DNA from: CAZTWC01 sp964617105 [NCBI: uncultured Myxococcia bacterium]
Lineage (GTDB): Bacteria; CAZTWC01
NCBI GenBank assembly: GCA_964617105.1
Contig: CAZTWC010000076.1
Location: 1-13,786, forward strand
Direction: 5' to 3'
Length of the DNA: 13,786 nucleotides
Each line of letters begins with the position of its first letter. Position 1 is the first letter of the stretch. The notes under the pieces are model-generated. The model made no database searches. It was not told the DNA's origin and saw nothing but the letters and a program-made list of their open reading frames with translations. Shown here piece by piece: positions 7,200-13,786 of the stretch. A program made the position numbers and the translations under genes.

Positions 7200-7339
7200 G
7201 TTGAAATTATCCATTACTTGCTTTATGATTCAACCAGCAATAAGAGAATATTCTGGAATCAGTTTCAAGGATTCTTTACATAATCAACTATTTTCTCAAG
7301 AGCATTTTAAGGCAGGCCATAAAAAAGGCTAATTTTTGA

Positions 7340-9451
7340 GTGAGCCCTAAGATGAATTTATCTTCTCCTCATATTTTTGTAGATATTAAATCCACCAAAT
7401 TAACCTCAGGTGATGAGTGTGGGGTGGAAGGATATTTAGGAACCTGCGATGGCTTCCAAATTCCAGAAAACGCATTTGGCATAATTCGTTATGATCCAGA
7501 TACCAATTCCATCCGGGCTATTCCCGATGGCAGCAACCAGGGGTATCGGCTAAATGATGTGTGGATCTATCAAAACCGGGTGAACCGTTATGATACTTTA
7601 AAGGGTGATGATCTTTGCCGGCGAATTATTGCTTGTGCTGGCAGCGACTTTGATCTCATCGACACCCCGGACAGCACCCTGTTTGCCGCCAGAAGTAAAA
7701 ATTTTCTTGGACACCCGACCCTGTTTCTGGCCCAGATAACTCCCAATTCTGAAGCAGAACTGCGCCAAAAGAACTGGGGATACATGCGCCCAGAGGGTTT
7801 TCGGTTTATTTCGCAGTTGGCAAAGCAGATAAATAGACAACCCGAATCTGAACGTGAGTTTGTGGTGTCAATTGGAGATATTCATGGCGGTGAAGCCAGC
7901 ACCAGAGCGGCCAAACTGAATCAATCCGAGGCGGTTTCCAGTTGTATATCAGATATTGGAGACCTGAATACCGTCAAGGTGGGTATTATCAACCGTGATG
8001 GCGGAAGCGGCGGGGTCTTGGCCGTGATCAACGGTATGCCCCTGGGTATATTTGCCGATGCTATAATGGCGGTAATCAGCCCTCCCCACTGCAGTTCAAT
8101 TTTATGGCATAAAAACAGTGAGATAAAGAGGGCGGTAAAACTGCTAAAGTGCAATGCCAATTGGCTTAAAAAATATCAATTGGTGGATAAGGTTTTAGAT
8201 ACGCCAATTGATATTCACGATTATGATCACTATGCCCTATCTGCCTTTTTCTTTATAAAAGAAGAGTTTGCCCGGCAGTTGAATATTGTTAAAGATAGAT
8301 CCAGTGCAGCGCTAAATAAACTAACCCGAGATAAGATAATCTCCTTTGGGTTGCAAAAAAACGGGGCCACTTTGGCCAACCGTTGTCATCGCAACCTTTA
8401 TTTGACTTTTCATTCGGAATTGTGCCCCTCAAAAGAGATTGATATCGTACCACCCATAAATGAGGTAGACATATCCAGGCTAGATCATAATGAACTCAAT
8501 CGTCTCTATTACCAGCGAGATATATTGAAATTAGATATGAACAAAGCCTATTACCTCTGCAAGAAAGATAGTTCAGCCTTTCAAAAAGGGTGTGGTAAAC
8601 AAGTTCCCATGGAAGAATATATCCATAACTACAAAGCCTGCCCCAATTGCGGTAAGGCTGAATATCTACATGCCAAAGATATTGTTTCAAATTTTCTCGA
8701 TCAGAGATCCATTGTTGAACTATTCAGCAATATTTTACCGGAAGATTTGCTCCCTCCAGAAGTGCTTCAGCATGAAATCGTTGATGCCAAAGAGAGAAAA
8801 CGTCTATATGCAGATGTTTTGGCTATGGCCAGAAAAAAATCGGGTTCTCCAGAGAGCCTGGTAACTGGTATGGCAAAAATTAACGGTTTTTTGGTGGGAG
8901 TAGCGGTTAACGATTTTGCCTTTTTGGGCGGGTCAATGGGGGTGGCCTTTGGTGAGAAATTTTTCCAGTTAGCCAGAGCGTGCATTACCTACTCTATCCC
9001 CTTTCTCTATTTTTCTTGTTCGGGCGGTGCCAGGATGCAGGAGGGAACCCTGGCCCTCAGTCAAATGGCCAAAACCAGTTATGCCACCCGCCGATTGGCC
9101 CATCACCATCTTCCGGCCATCGCTTTTGTGCTTAATCCCACCTCTGGCGGTGTTCCCGCCGGCCCTCTGTTTCAGTTTCCCATTATTGCCAGCGAAAAAA
9201 ACGCCATGCTGGCCTTTTCCGGTCCTCGTGTGGTCCGGCTTGCCGGAGGTATTCTGGATGAGGAGGTGATCACTACCGATTACCAGGCCCAGGAGGGATT
9301 CATCACCGAGGTCGTTCACCGGAAGGAGATTAAACGAACTATCAGCAAATATTTAAAACTTTTTTATATTTCCAACCCTAACTACGCCCGGCTATGCGAA
9401 AATAGTGATAAATTTTTTTCCGGACTATTACACTGTTCCGAACTTCCCTAA
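7340..9451 (+). CDS. Fused acetyl-CoA carboxylase carboxyltransferase, AccA-like half followed by AccD-like half
   Basis: This protein of about 703 residues is predicted to transfer the carboxyl group from carboxybiotin to acetyl-CoA, giving malonyl-CoA for fatty acid synthesis. Residues about 124-290 are AccA-like: RPEGFRFI at 150-157, DGGSGG at 220-225 for the oxyanion turn, and ISPPHCSSILW at 246-256. The usual GAYPG...ERGQ region is replaced by GDIHGGEASTRAAKLNQSEA. Residues about 1-120 are unassigned. Residues about 400-700 are AccD-like: a zinc finger C407-x10-C418 ... C434-x2-C437 (normal AccD has two CxxC pairs), LLDxGS-like FLDQRS, FLGGSMGVAFGEK, SGGARMQEG at 561-569 and NPTSGGVPAG. 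AccA-before-AccD is the reverse of the usual order in single-chain carboxyltransferases. A TGA directly precedes the GTG at 7340; the ATG at 7352 is an equally plausible start. No clear ribosome binding site decides between them. No biotin carboxylase or BCCP gene is nearby. Confidence 0.85.
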   Translation: MSPKMNLSSPHIFVDIKSTKLTSGDECGVEGYLGTCDGFQIPENAFGIIRYDPDTNSIRAIPDGSNQGYRLNDVWIYQNRVNRYDTLKGDDLCRRIIACAGSDFDLIDTPDSTLFAARSKNFLGHPTLFLAQITPNSEAELRQKNWGYMRPEGFRFISQLAKQINRQPESEREFVVSIGDIHGGEASTRAAKLNQSEAVSSCISDIGDLNTVKVGIINRDGGSGGVLAVINGMPLGIFADAIMAVISPPHCSSILWHKNSEIKRAVKLLKCNANWLKKYQLVDKVLDTPIDIHDYDHYALSAFFFIKEEFARQLNIVKDRSSAALNKLTRDKIISFGLQKNGATLANRCHRNLYLTFHSELCPSKEIDIVPPINEVDISRLDHNELNRLYYQRDILKLDMNKAYYLCKKDSSAFQKGCGKQVPMEEYIHNYKACPNCGKAEYLHAKDIVSNFLDQRSIVELFSNILPEDLLPPEVLQHEIVDAKERKRLYADVLAMARKKSGSPESLVTGMAKINGFLVGVAVNDFAFLGGSMGVAFGEKFFQLARACITYSIPFLYFSCSGGARMQEGTLALSQMAKTSYATRRLAHHHLPAIAFVLNPTSGGVPAGPLFQFPIIASEKNAMLAFSGPRVVRLAGGILDEEVITTDYQAQEGFITEVVHRKEIKRTISKYLKLFYISNPNYARLCENSDKFFSGLLHCSELP

Positions 9452-9493
9452 AATTAGCGCTCAACGATACCCTAAAATAAGAAATAACCAATG

Positions 9494-12400
9494 TCAATGT
9501 TCACCAAATTCCCCCTGGGTGAGAACTAAGGTGGGAGTTTCTTTGTAGGTGGTGCCGTCACCCAATTGGCCAAAAGAGTTATCGCCCCAGCACCAGAGAG
9601 AGTTGTCGATTTTTACGCCGCAGGTGTGTTGGCCGCCGCCCTCAACCTGCACCCAGGTGGTGTCGATGCCGATTTGGGTCATGGTGTTGAGGCTGGAGGT
9701 GGAGCCGTTGCCCAACTGGCCATTGAGGTTGTCTCCAGAGCACCAGAGGGTGTGGTCTTTTTTAACTGCGCAGGTATGGTTTTTACCTGGGCCGACATAG
9801 CCCCAGGTTGCCCCCTGCCCAACTATCTCTGGAGGAAGTATCTCCGGAGATAATTTGCCGGCGTTGTTACCGATTCCCAATTGTCCATAAAGGTTATCGC
9901 CCCAGCACCAGAGGGATTCATCTGAACTATAGATTGCACAACTATGATTTTTTCCAGTTCCCACGTGGTTCCACATTGCTCCACCTCCACCGTTGTTGAT
10001 TTGGGTTGGTTGGTTTTTCTCCACCTGGGTGGTGTCGCCCAACTGTCCCTGGTCATTTTTTCCCCAGCACCATAGGGAACTGGTTTGCTGTAGTCCGCAA
10101 CTGTGGTTGTCACCAGCACTGATATACATCCATATAGCATCGCCCACCATGGTTGGGGTATCTTTGTTATCGTTGTTGCCCAACCCTAACTGTCCGTTGG
10201 TGTTGAGACCCCAGCAGTAGAGCATATCCTCCATTAATCCGCAGGTATGAGAATTCCCGCCTACTATCTCGGTCCAATAGTTATGAGTTCCTACCTGGTT
10301 GGGAGTGGTCTTGTAGTTGCCTGCTGCCGCCCCCAGCCCTAACTGGTCGCTGGTATTGGCTCCCCAGCAATAGAGAGTGCCGTATGCGGTTAGTGCACAG
10401 GAATGGCTAGCGCCTAAACCGGCAAAATTCAATTGTTCACCCGCCGGTAGTTCACCCCCCTCGATTATTACCGGAGTTTTAGCCAAACTGGTGCTGTTGT
10501 TACCAACCTGGCCGTAACTATTTTTTCCCCAGCAGTAGAGGTTTATGGTTTGTTCAACACTTTTCAGGGCGCAGGTATGATAGTCACCAGTCCAGACCCC
10601 TATCCAGGTACCTCCCGCTTCAATCTGGGCGGGAACGGTTTTGTCCCCTACTTGCGAAGCCCCTAATCCCAGTTGGCCAATATCGTTAATTCCCCAGCAA
10701 TAGAGCCCCTTATTACCGCTGGTTTTATCAATGGTAGAGGCGCAGGTATGAAAATTGCCCACAGCCAAAGAGGTCCAGTCATTTGCTCTATTGGTTACTT
10801 GTGGCGTATTTTGATCCGCCACCGAACTGTTGCCAACCTGGCCGTAATCGTTTTTTCCCCAGCACCAGAGCACATCTTTTCCCTGGCTCTGGTTTTCCTG
10901 CACAGCGCAGGTGTGCCAGGCGCCGCCATTTATCTCCAGCCATTTATCGGTGCTATTCACCAGGGTAGGGGAGTTTTTATCTCCAGTGGCGCCCAGTCCC
11001 AGTTGGCCATTGCTATTGTGGCCCCAGCAATAGATATAATCGGTTTTGATGCCGCAAGTATGCCAGGTGCCGGCAGTTATGGCCTGCCAATCTCTTGAGT
11101 CAATTTGCACCGGCACTTTACTGTCCTGGTTATTGCCGTTGCCCAGTTGGCCCATCTGGTTGTAACCCCAACAGTAAAGTTTGTTATCATTTTTTATGGC
11201 GCAGACAAATTGACTGCCCCCTGCCACCCGTACCCATTTATCGGTTCCAACCTGTTTTGGGGTCAGGCTCTCCGTGGTGGTGTTATCACCCAATTGTCCC
11301 TTTTCGTTATTACCCCAACACCAGAGAGTGCCATCCCGTTTTATAGCGCAGGTGTTTTGATAGCCTGCCGCCACGAACGCCCAATTGTCGGTGCCGCCCA
11401 CTAGTTGAGGAGAAGTTTTGAATATCTTGGTACCGTCCCCGAGTTGGCCGTAAGAGTTACTTCCCCAACACCAGAGAGTAAAATCGCTTTTAATGGCGCA
11501 GGCATGAAATTCGCCTATGGAGATGGCTTTCCAGGTATCGCTGCCAATTTGCACCGGCTCTGGTTTGGTTGCCTGGGTCCCGTCTCCCAGGTGGCCTTCA
11601 TTATTTAGACCCCAGCACCAGAGAGTGCCATCGTCTTTAATCAGGCAGGAGAAATGATAGCCAGAGGCAGTTAAGGGATAATAACACCCCTCGTCAACTG
11701 ACTCGTCACAGTCGTTGTCAATACCATCACAGAGTTCATCCGCCCCAGTATACACTGTAGAGTCGGCGTCATTGCAATCTCCGTTACAGGTGGTATAACC
11801 ATCACTGTCAAGGTCAAAATCTTCATCAGTCTGGCCGTCACAGTCGTTGTCCTGGGCGTCACAGAGTTCAGTTTCTGGTTGAGGCGCATCGCAGCCTGCC
11901 CAGGCTCCCTCAACGCAAGTTTTAGTTCCAGTGCCACAGGCGGAACTGCACTCCTGGGAGAGCCCTTCATCAATTTGGCCGTCACAGTCGTTGTCCAGAT
12001 TGTCGCAGGTGGTTTCGGTTTCTTCATAGGTGGTAATATTCTCCTGGTATTCAGGCTCTAGCCAACCCTCGTAACCCTGGCAGACCTTTATTTGTCCATG
12101 GCAAACCCCAGCGATTTTATCCGCTATTGGTGCAGTCAAATTTTCATCTATCAAGTGGTTACAGTCATTGTCTGCGCCATCGCAGACCTCGACAATGTTC
12201 TCCAGGCTTTCGTTTACGCACTCCACGCTGGTTTTATCGGTGGTGCAGGTAAAGGTTCCATTTTTACACTGGTCGCTGTCTGCGCCATCGCAGGAGTCCC
12301 CCGGAGTACCGGTCAGGGTTCCGCAACCGCCGCAGGCATTGGTTACCTCCTCATCAATTGTGCCATTACAGTCATTGTCTTGCCCATCACAAACTTCTGG

Positions 12401-13786
12401 ACCAGATGGAGTGCAGTTGTATTCGCAGCCGTTTTCAATATTGCCGTCTACATTTTGGTATCCATACTGGCAAGCGGTAATTTTACACAAGCCGCCCACA
12501 CAGGCCATTACGGCATTGTCCGCCTGACAGACCTTATCACAGGCTCCGCAGTTGTTAACATCGCCAGTCAAATCAAAATCTTCATCGTTTTCACGATCGC
12601 AATCATTATCTTTGCCGTCACAAATTTCCGTTTGAGGATCCACATTTCCTTCACAATTTTGCCATTGCCCCTGGACACATTGCTGAGAGCCCATCAGGCA
12701 TATACCCACACTGGAGGTTCCGCAGGCTCGTGTTTCTCCGGATTGGCAAGCGCATCCCATATCTGCAGTGCCGTTACAATCGTTATCCAGGCCATCGCAA
12801 AGAGTCTCAGTCTGTTCATAGCCGGTAAGGGTTTGGTAATCGGGTTCTTGCCATCCATGGGCACCATCACATACTTTGACCTGTCCAGTGCAGAGACCCT
12901 GGGTTTTGTCTGCTGCCGACGGAGTTAAATCTTCATCAGTTATGCTGTCGCAATCATTATCCTTGCCGTCACAAATCTCCTCCGCCCCAGTGTACCTGGC
13001 TTTATCGTTGTCATCGCAATCGCCTCCACAGGTGGTCACTGTGTCGCCATCTTTGTCAAAACCTCCATCAGTTTCGCCATCACAGTCATTATCCAGGCCG
13101 TCACATATCTCAACAATATTTTCCTGGCTCTCGTTTACACATATCACGCTTTCTTTATAGGCATCGCAAGTCCAAGTGCCATTTTTACACTGGTCGGAAT
13201 CATTGCCATCGCATGGGTCACCCGGTTTTTCTGTCAGGGAAGTACAACCGCCGCAGGCATTGGTCACCCCTTCGTTATTTTCGCCATCGCAGTCATTGTC
13301 CTTGCTATCGCAAACTTCTGGACCTGATGGGACGCAGTTGTATTCGCATCCGGTTTTTACTTGTTTGTCCAAATCCAGGTAATCGTCCTGGCAACTGCTG
13401 ATTGTGCATTGGCCGCCCACGCAGGCCGTCACAGCATTGGGTACCTGGCAGACGCTACCGCAGAATCCGCAGTTGTTCAGGTCTGTATCCAGATCAAAGT
13501 TCTCATCGGTTAAAGTATCGCAGTCATTGTCCTGGCCGTCACAGATCTCTGGGGCGTTGCTATTTTTATCGCGATCCCGATCATCGCAATCGCCTTCACA
13601 GGTGGTTTGGTTATCGCCATCTTTGTCAAAACCATCGTCAGTTTTTCCATCACAATCGTTATCTTTGCCATCGCAAATTTCAGTAGTAGGCTGAGTAGCC
13701 GAGCAACTTCCCCACTTTCCGGCGCTGCAGATTTCCACCCCGCTGCCGCAGATGGAACTGCATGCTCTCTCTAATTGTTCGTCAGT
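9494..13786 (-). CDS. Giant Cys-rich protein with 12 DNDCD (MopE-type) motifs and 14 RCC1 repeats, partial (N-terminus beyond right edge)
   Basis: The frame is open to the window edge and reads TDEQLERACSSICGSG before the GTG at 13738, which continues the repeat pattern, so the true start lies outside. At least 1430 codons are present. The N-terminal part (13786 to about 11690) has 12 motifs of the form E-[IVL]-C-D-G-x-D-N-D-C-[DN]-G-x-x-D-E, the putative metal-binding motif family first noted in MopE of Methylococcus and abundant in myxobacteria. Between them lie DxDGDxxTTCxGDCDD segments that look like Ca-binding loops. The C-terminal part (about 11689-9494) has 14 RCC1-type repeats of about 50 residues, consensus HTCAIKxDGTLWCWGxNxxGQLGxG, fitting two seven-bladed propellers. 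Nearly every repeat has two cysteines (HTC and WCWG), suggesting disulfide-stabilised blades and an extracytoplasmic location. Repeat 13 reads WCSG. No membrane segment is seen. The ligand is unknown; surface adhesion or protein binding is a guess. Confidence 0.9.
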   Translation of the reverse strand, partial: TDEQLERACSSICGSGVEICSAGKWGSCSATQPTTEICDGKDNDCDGKTDDGFDKDGDNQTTCEGDCDDRDRDKNSNAPEICDGQDNDCDTLTDENFDLDTDLNNCGFCGSVCQVPNAVTACVGGQCTISSCQDDYLDLDKQVKTGCEYNCVPSGPEVCDSKDNDCDGENNEGVTNACGGCTSLTEKPGDPCDGNDSDQCKNGTWTCDAYKESVICVNESQENIVEICDGLDNDCDGETDGGFDKDGDTVTTCGGDCDDNDKARYTGAEEICDGKDNDCDSITDEDLTPSAADKTQGLCTGQVKVCDGAHGWQEPDYQTLTGYEQTETLCDGLDNDCNGTADMGCACQSGETRACGTSSVGICLMGSQQCVQGQWQNCEGNVDPQTEICDGKDNDCDRENDEDFDLTGDVNNCGACDKVCQADNAVMACVGGLCKITACQYGYQNVDGNIENGCEYNCTPSGPEVCDGQDNDCNGTIDEEVTNACGGCGTLTGTPGDSCDGADSDQCKNGTFTCTTDKTSVECVNESLENIVEVCDGADNDCNHLIDENLTAPIADKIAGVCHGQIKVCQGYEGWLEPEYQENITTYEETETTCDNLDNDCDGQIDEGLSQECSSACGTGTKTCVEGAWAGCDAPQPETELCDAQDNDCDGQTDEDFDLDSDGYTTCNGDCNDADSTVYTGADELCDGIDNDCDESVDEGCYYPLTASGYHFSCLIKDDGTLWCWGLNNEGHLGDGTQATKPEPVQIGSDTWKAISIGEFHACAIKSDFTLWCWGSNSYGQLGDGTKIFKTSPQLVGGTDNWAFVAAGYQNTCAIKRDGTLWCWGNNEKGQLGDNTTTESLTPKQVGTDKWVRVAGGSQFVCAIKNDNKLYCWGYNQMGQLGNGNNQDSKVPVQIDSRDWQAITAGTWHTCGIKTDYIYCWGHNSNGQLGLGATGDKNSPTLVNSTDKWLEINGGAWHTCAVQENQSQGKDVLWCWGKNDYGQVGNSSVADQNTPQVTNRANDWTSLAVGNFHTCASTIDKTSGNKGLYCWGINDIGQLGLGASQVGDKTVPAQIEAGGTWIGVWTGDYHTCALKSVEQTINLYCWGKNSYGQVGNNSTSLAKTPVIIEGGELPAGEQLNFAGLGASHSCALTAYGTLYCWGANTSDQLGLGAAAGNYKTTPNQVGTHNYWTEIVGGNSHTCGLMEDMLYCWGLNTNGQLGLGNNDNKDTPTMVGDAIWMYISAGDNHSCGLQQTSSLWCWGKNDQGQLGDTTQVEKNQPTQINNGGGGAMWNHVGTGKNHSCAIYSSDESLWCWGDNLYGQLGIGNNAGKLSPEILPPEIVGQGATWGYVGPGKNHTCAVKKDHTLWCSGDNLNGQLGNGSTSSLNTMTQIGIDTTWVQVEGGGQHTCGVKIDNSLWCWGDNSFGQLGDGTTYKETPTLVLTQGEFGEH
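9549..11680. repeat. Approximately 150-bp tandem coding repeats (RCC1 blades)
   Basis: Fourteen in-frame units of about 140-175 bp make up the C-terminal half of the giant protein. On the plus strand each unit shows a CCCCAGCA or similar block (complement of the WCWG codons) and a GCAGGTATG or similar block (complement of the HTCA codons). Unit lengths vary by codon multiples and sequences are diverged, so this is a coding repeat and not a microsatellite. Confidence 0.85.
12150..13530. repeat. 921-bp-offset segmental duplication within the DNDCD array
   Basis: Two blocks in the N-terminal half, about 13070-13530 and about 12150-12610, are homologous at a constant offset of 921 bp (307 codons). 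I checked the offset at two separate anchors: CCGCAGTTGTT at 13467 versus 12546, and the ACAAT of the ENIVE codons at 13113 versus 12192. The encoded blocks match in order: NNCGxC, NAVxACVGG, GCEYNCxPSGPEVCD, VTNACGGC, DSDQCKNGT and ENIVE[IV]CDG. This is an old in-frame internal duplication inside the finer motif repetition. Confidence 0.8.

Larger units (their letters stand above)
6812..7339. other. Divergent gap between lipoprotein and carboxyltransferase genes
   Basis: This 528-bp region between the minus-strand lipoprotein and plus-strand carboxyltransferase genes contains the radical SAM N-terminal remnant (7041-7199), the REP-like hairpin, a TTTCGACATGT element and a small palindrome. 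Both flanking genes must have their promoters here, but I found no clear -35/-10 pair for either. Confidence 0.6.

Noticed and set aside
8969-9319. Minus-strand open frame of 116 codons inside the carboxyltransferase gene
   Set aside because: It is a shadow of the conserved AccD core (SGGARMQEG region), with no independent features.
9452-9493. Terminator in the 42-bp convergent gap after the carboxyltransferase gene
   Set aside because: I looked for a stem-loop with a T-tract between the two convergent genes and found none worth calling.
12092-12928. Long plus-strand open frame (278 codons) opposite the giant protein
   Set aside because: It is the antisense of the Asp/Cys/Gly/Asn-rich repeat array, whose codon bias removes stops from the opposite strand. 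It has no ribosome binding site and its apparent repeats mirror the real gene.
11690-13786. Recurrent blocks of about 17-20 nt (CCGTCACAGTCGTTGTC type) that look like a CRISPR array
   Set aside because: The blocks are diverged, unevenly spaced by codon multiples, and encode the DNDCD motif in frame. No cas gene is nearby.

Overview
The window looks like a chromosomal segment of a Gram-negative bacterium with moderate GC. Several features point to a deltaproteobacterial or myxobacteria-like lineage (Myxococcota, Desulfobacterota, Bdellovibrionota or a related candidate phylum). These are a zinc-ribbon/GYF/transmembrane protein, a lipoprotein with Cys-rich, Ig-like and PQQ-propeller regions, and a very large secreted-type protein combining DNDCDG (MopE-type) motifs with RCC1 repeats. 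The lineage is inferred from protein architecture only; there is no rRNA or other taxonomic marker here.

Layout, left to right. 1-1267 (-): the N-terminal 422 codons of a zinc-ribbon, GYF-like, Pro/Gln-rich, single-TM protein that runs off the left edge. 1422-2018 (-): an N-terminally truncated C-terminal piece of a B12-binding radical SAM protein. 2031-2219 (-): an intact 2[4Fe-4S] ferredoxin of the Allochromatium/YfhL type, with a strong Shine-Dalgarno and a near-consensus sigma70 promoter at 2362-2390. 2220-2661: non-coding DNA with that promoter, a possible 35-codon small ORF and two hairpins. 2662-6811 (-): a very large lipoprotein (Cys-rich segment, Ig/cadherin-like domains, PQQ-like propeller) now split into two overlapping frames. 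6812-7339: mostly non-coding, but 7041-7199 (-) encodes the first 52 residues of a B12-binding radical SAM protein followed by a stop. 7340-9451 (+): a fused acetyl-CoA carboxylase carboxyltransferase with the AccA-like half first and the AccD-like half second. 9494-13786 (-): a giant Cys-rich protein with 12 DNDCD motifs followed by 14 RCC1-type repeats, open at the right edge.

The genes do not form one obvious pathway. Only the carboxyltransferase (malonyl-CoA synthesis) and the ferredoxin (electron transfer) have confident housekeeping roles. The two giant proteins are probably cell-surface or envelope proteins. The most interesting points are the two remnants of radical SAM genes about 5 kb apart on the same strand, the damaged repeat-domain junction in the lipoprotein, the unusual domain order and altered motifs of the carboxyltransferase, and the double seven-repeat RCC1 architecture with two cysteines per repeat behind an internally duplicated metal-binding-motif array. 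I found no tRNA, rRNA, CRISPR array, transposase or phage gene.
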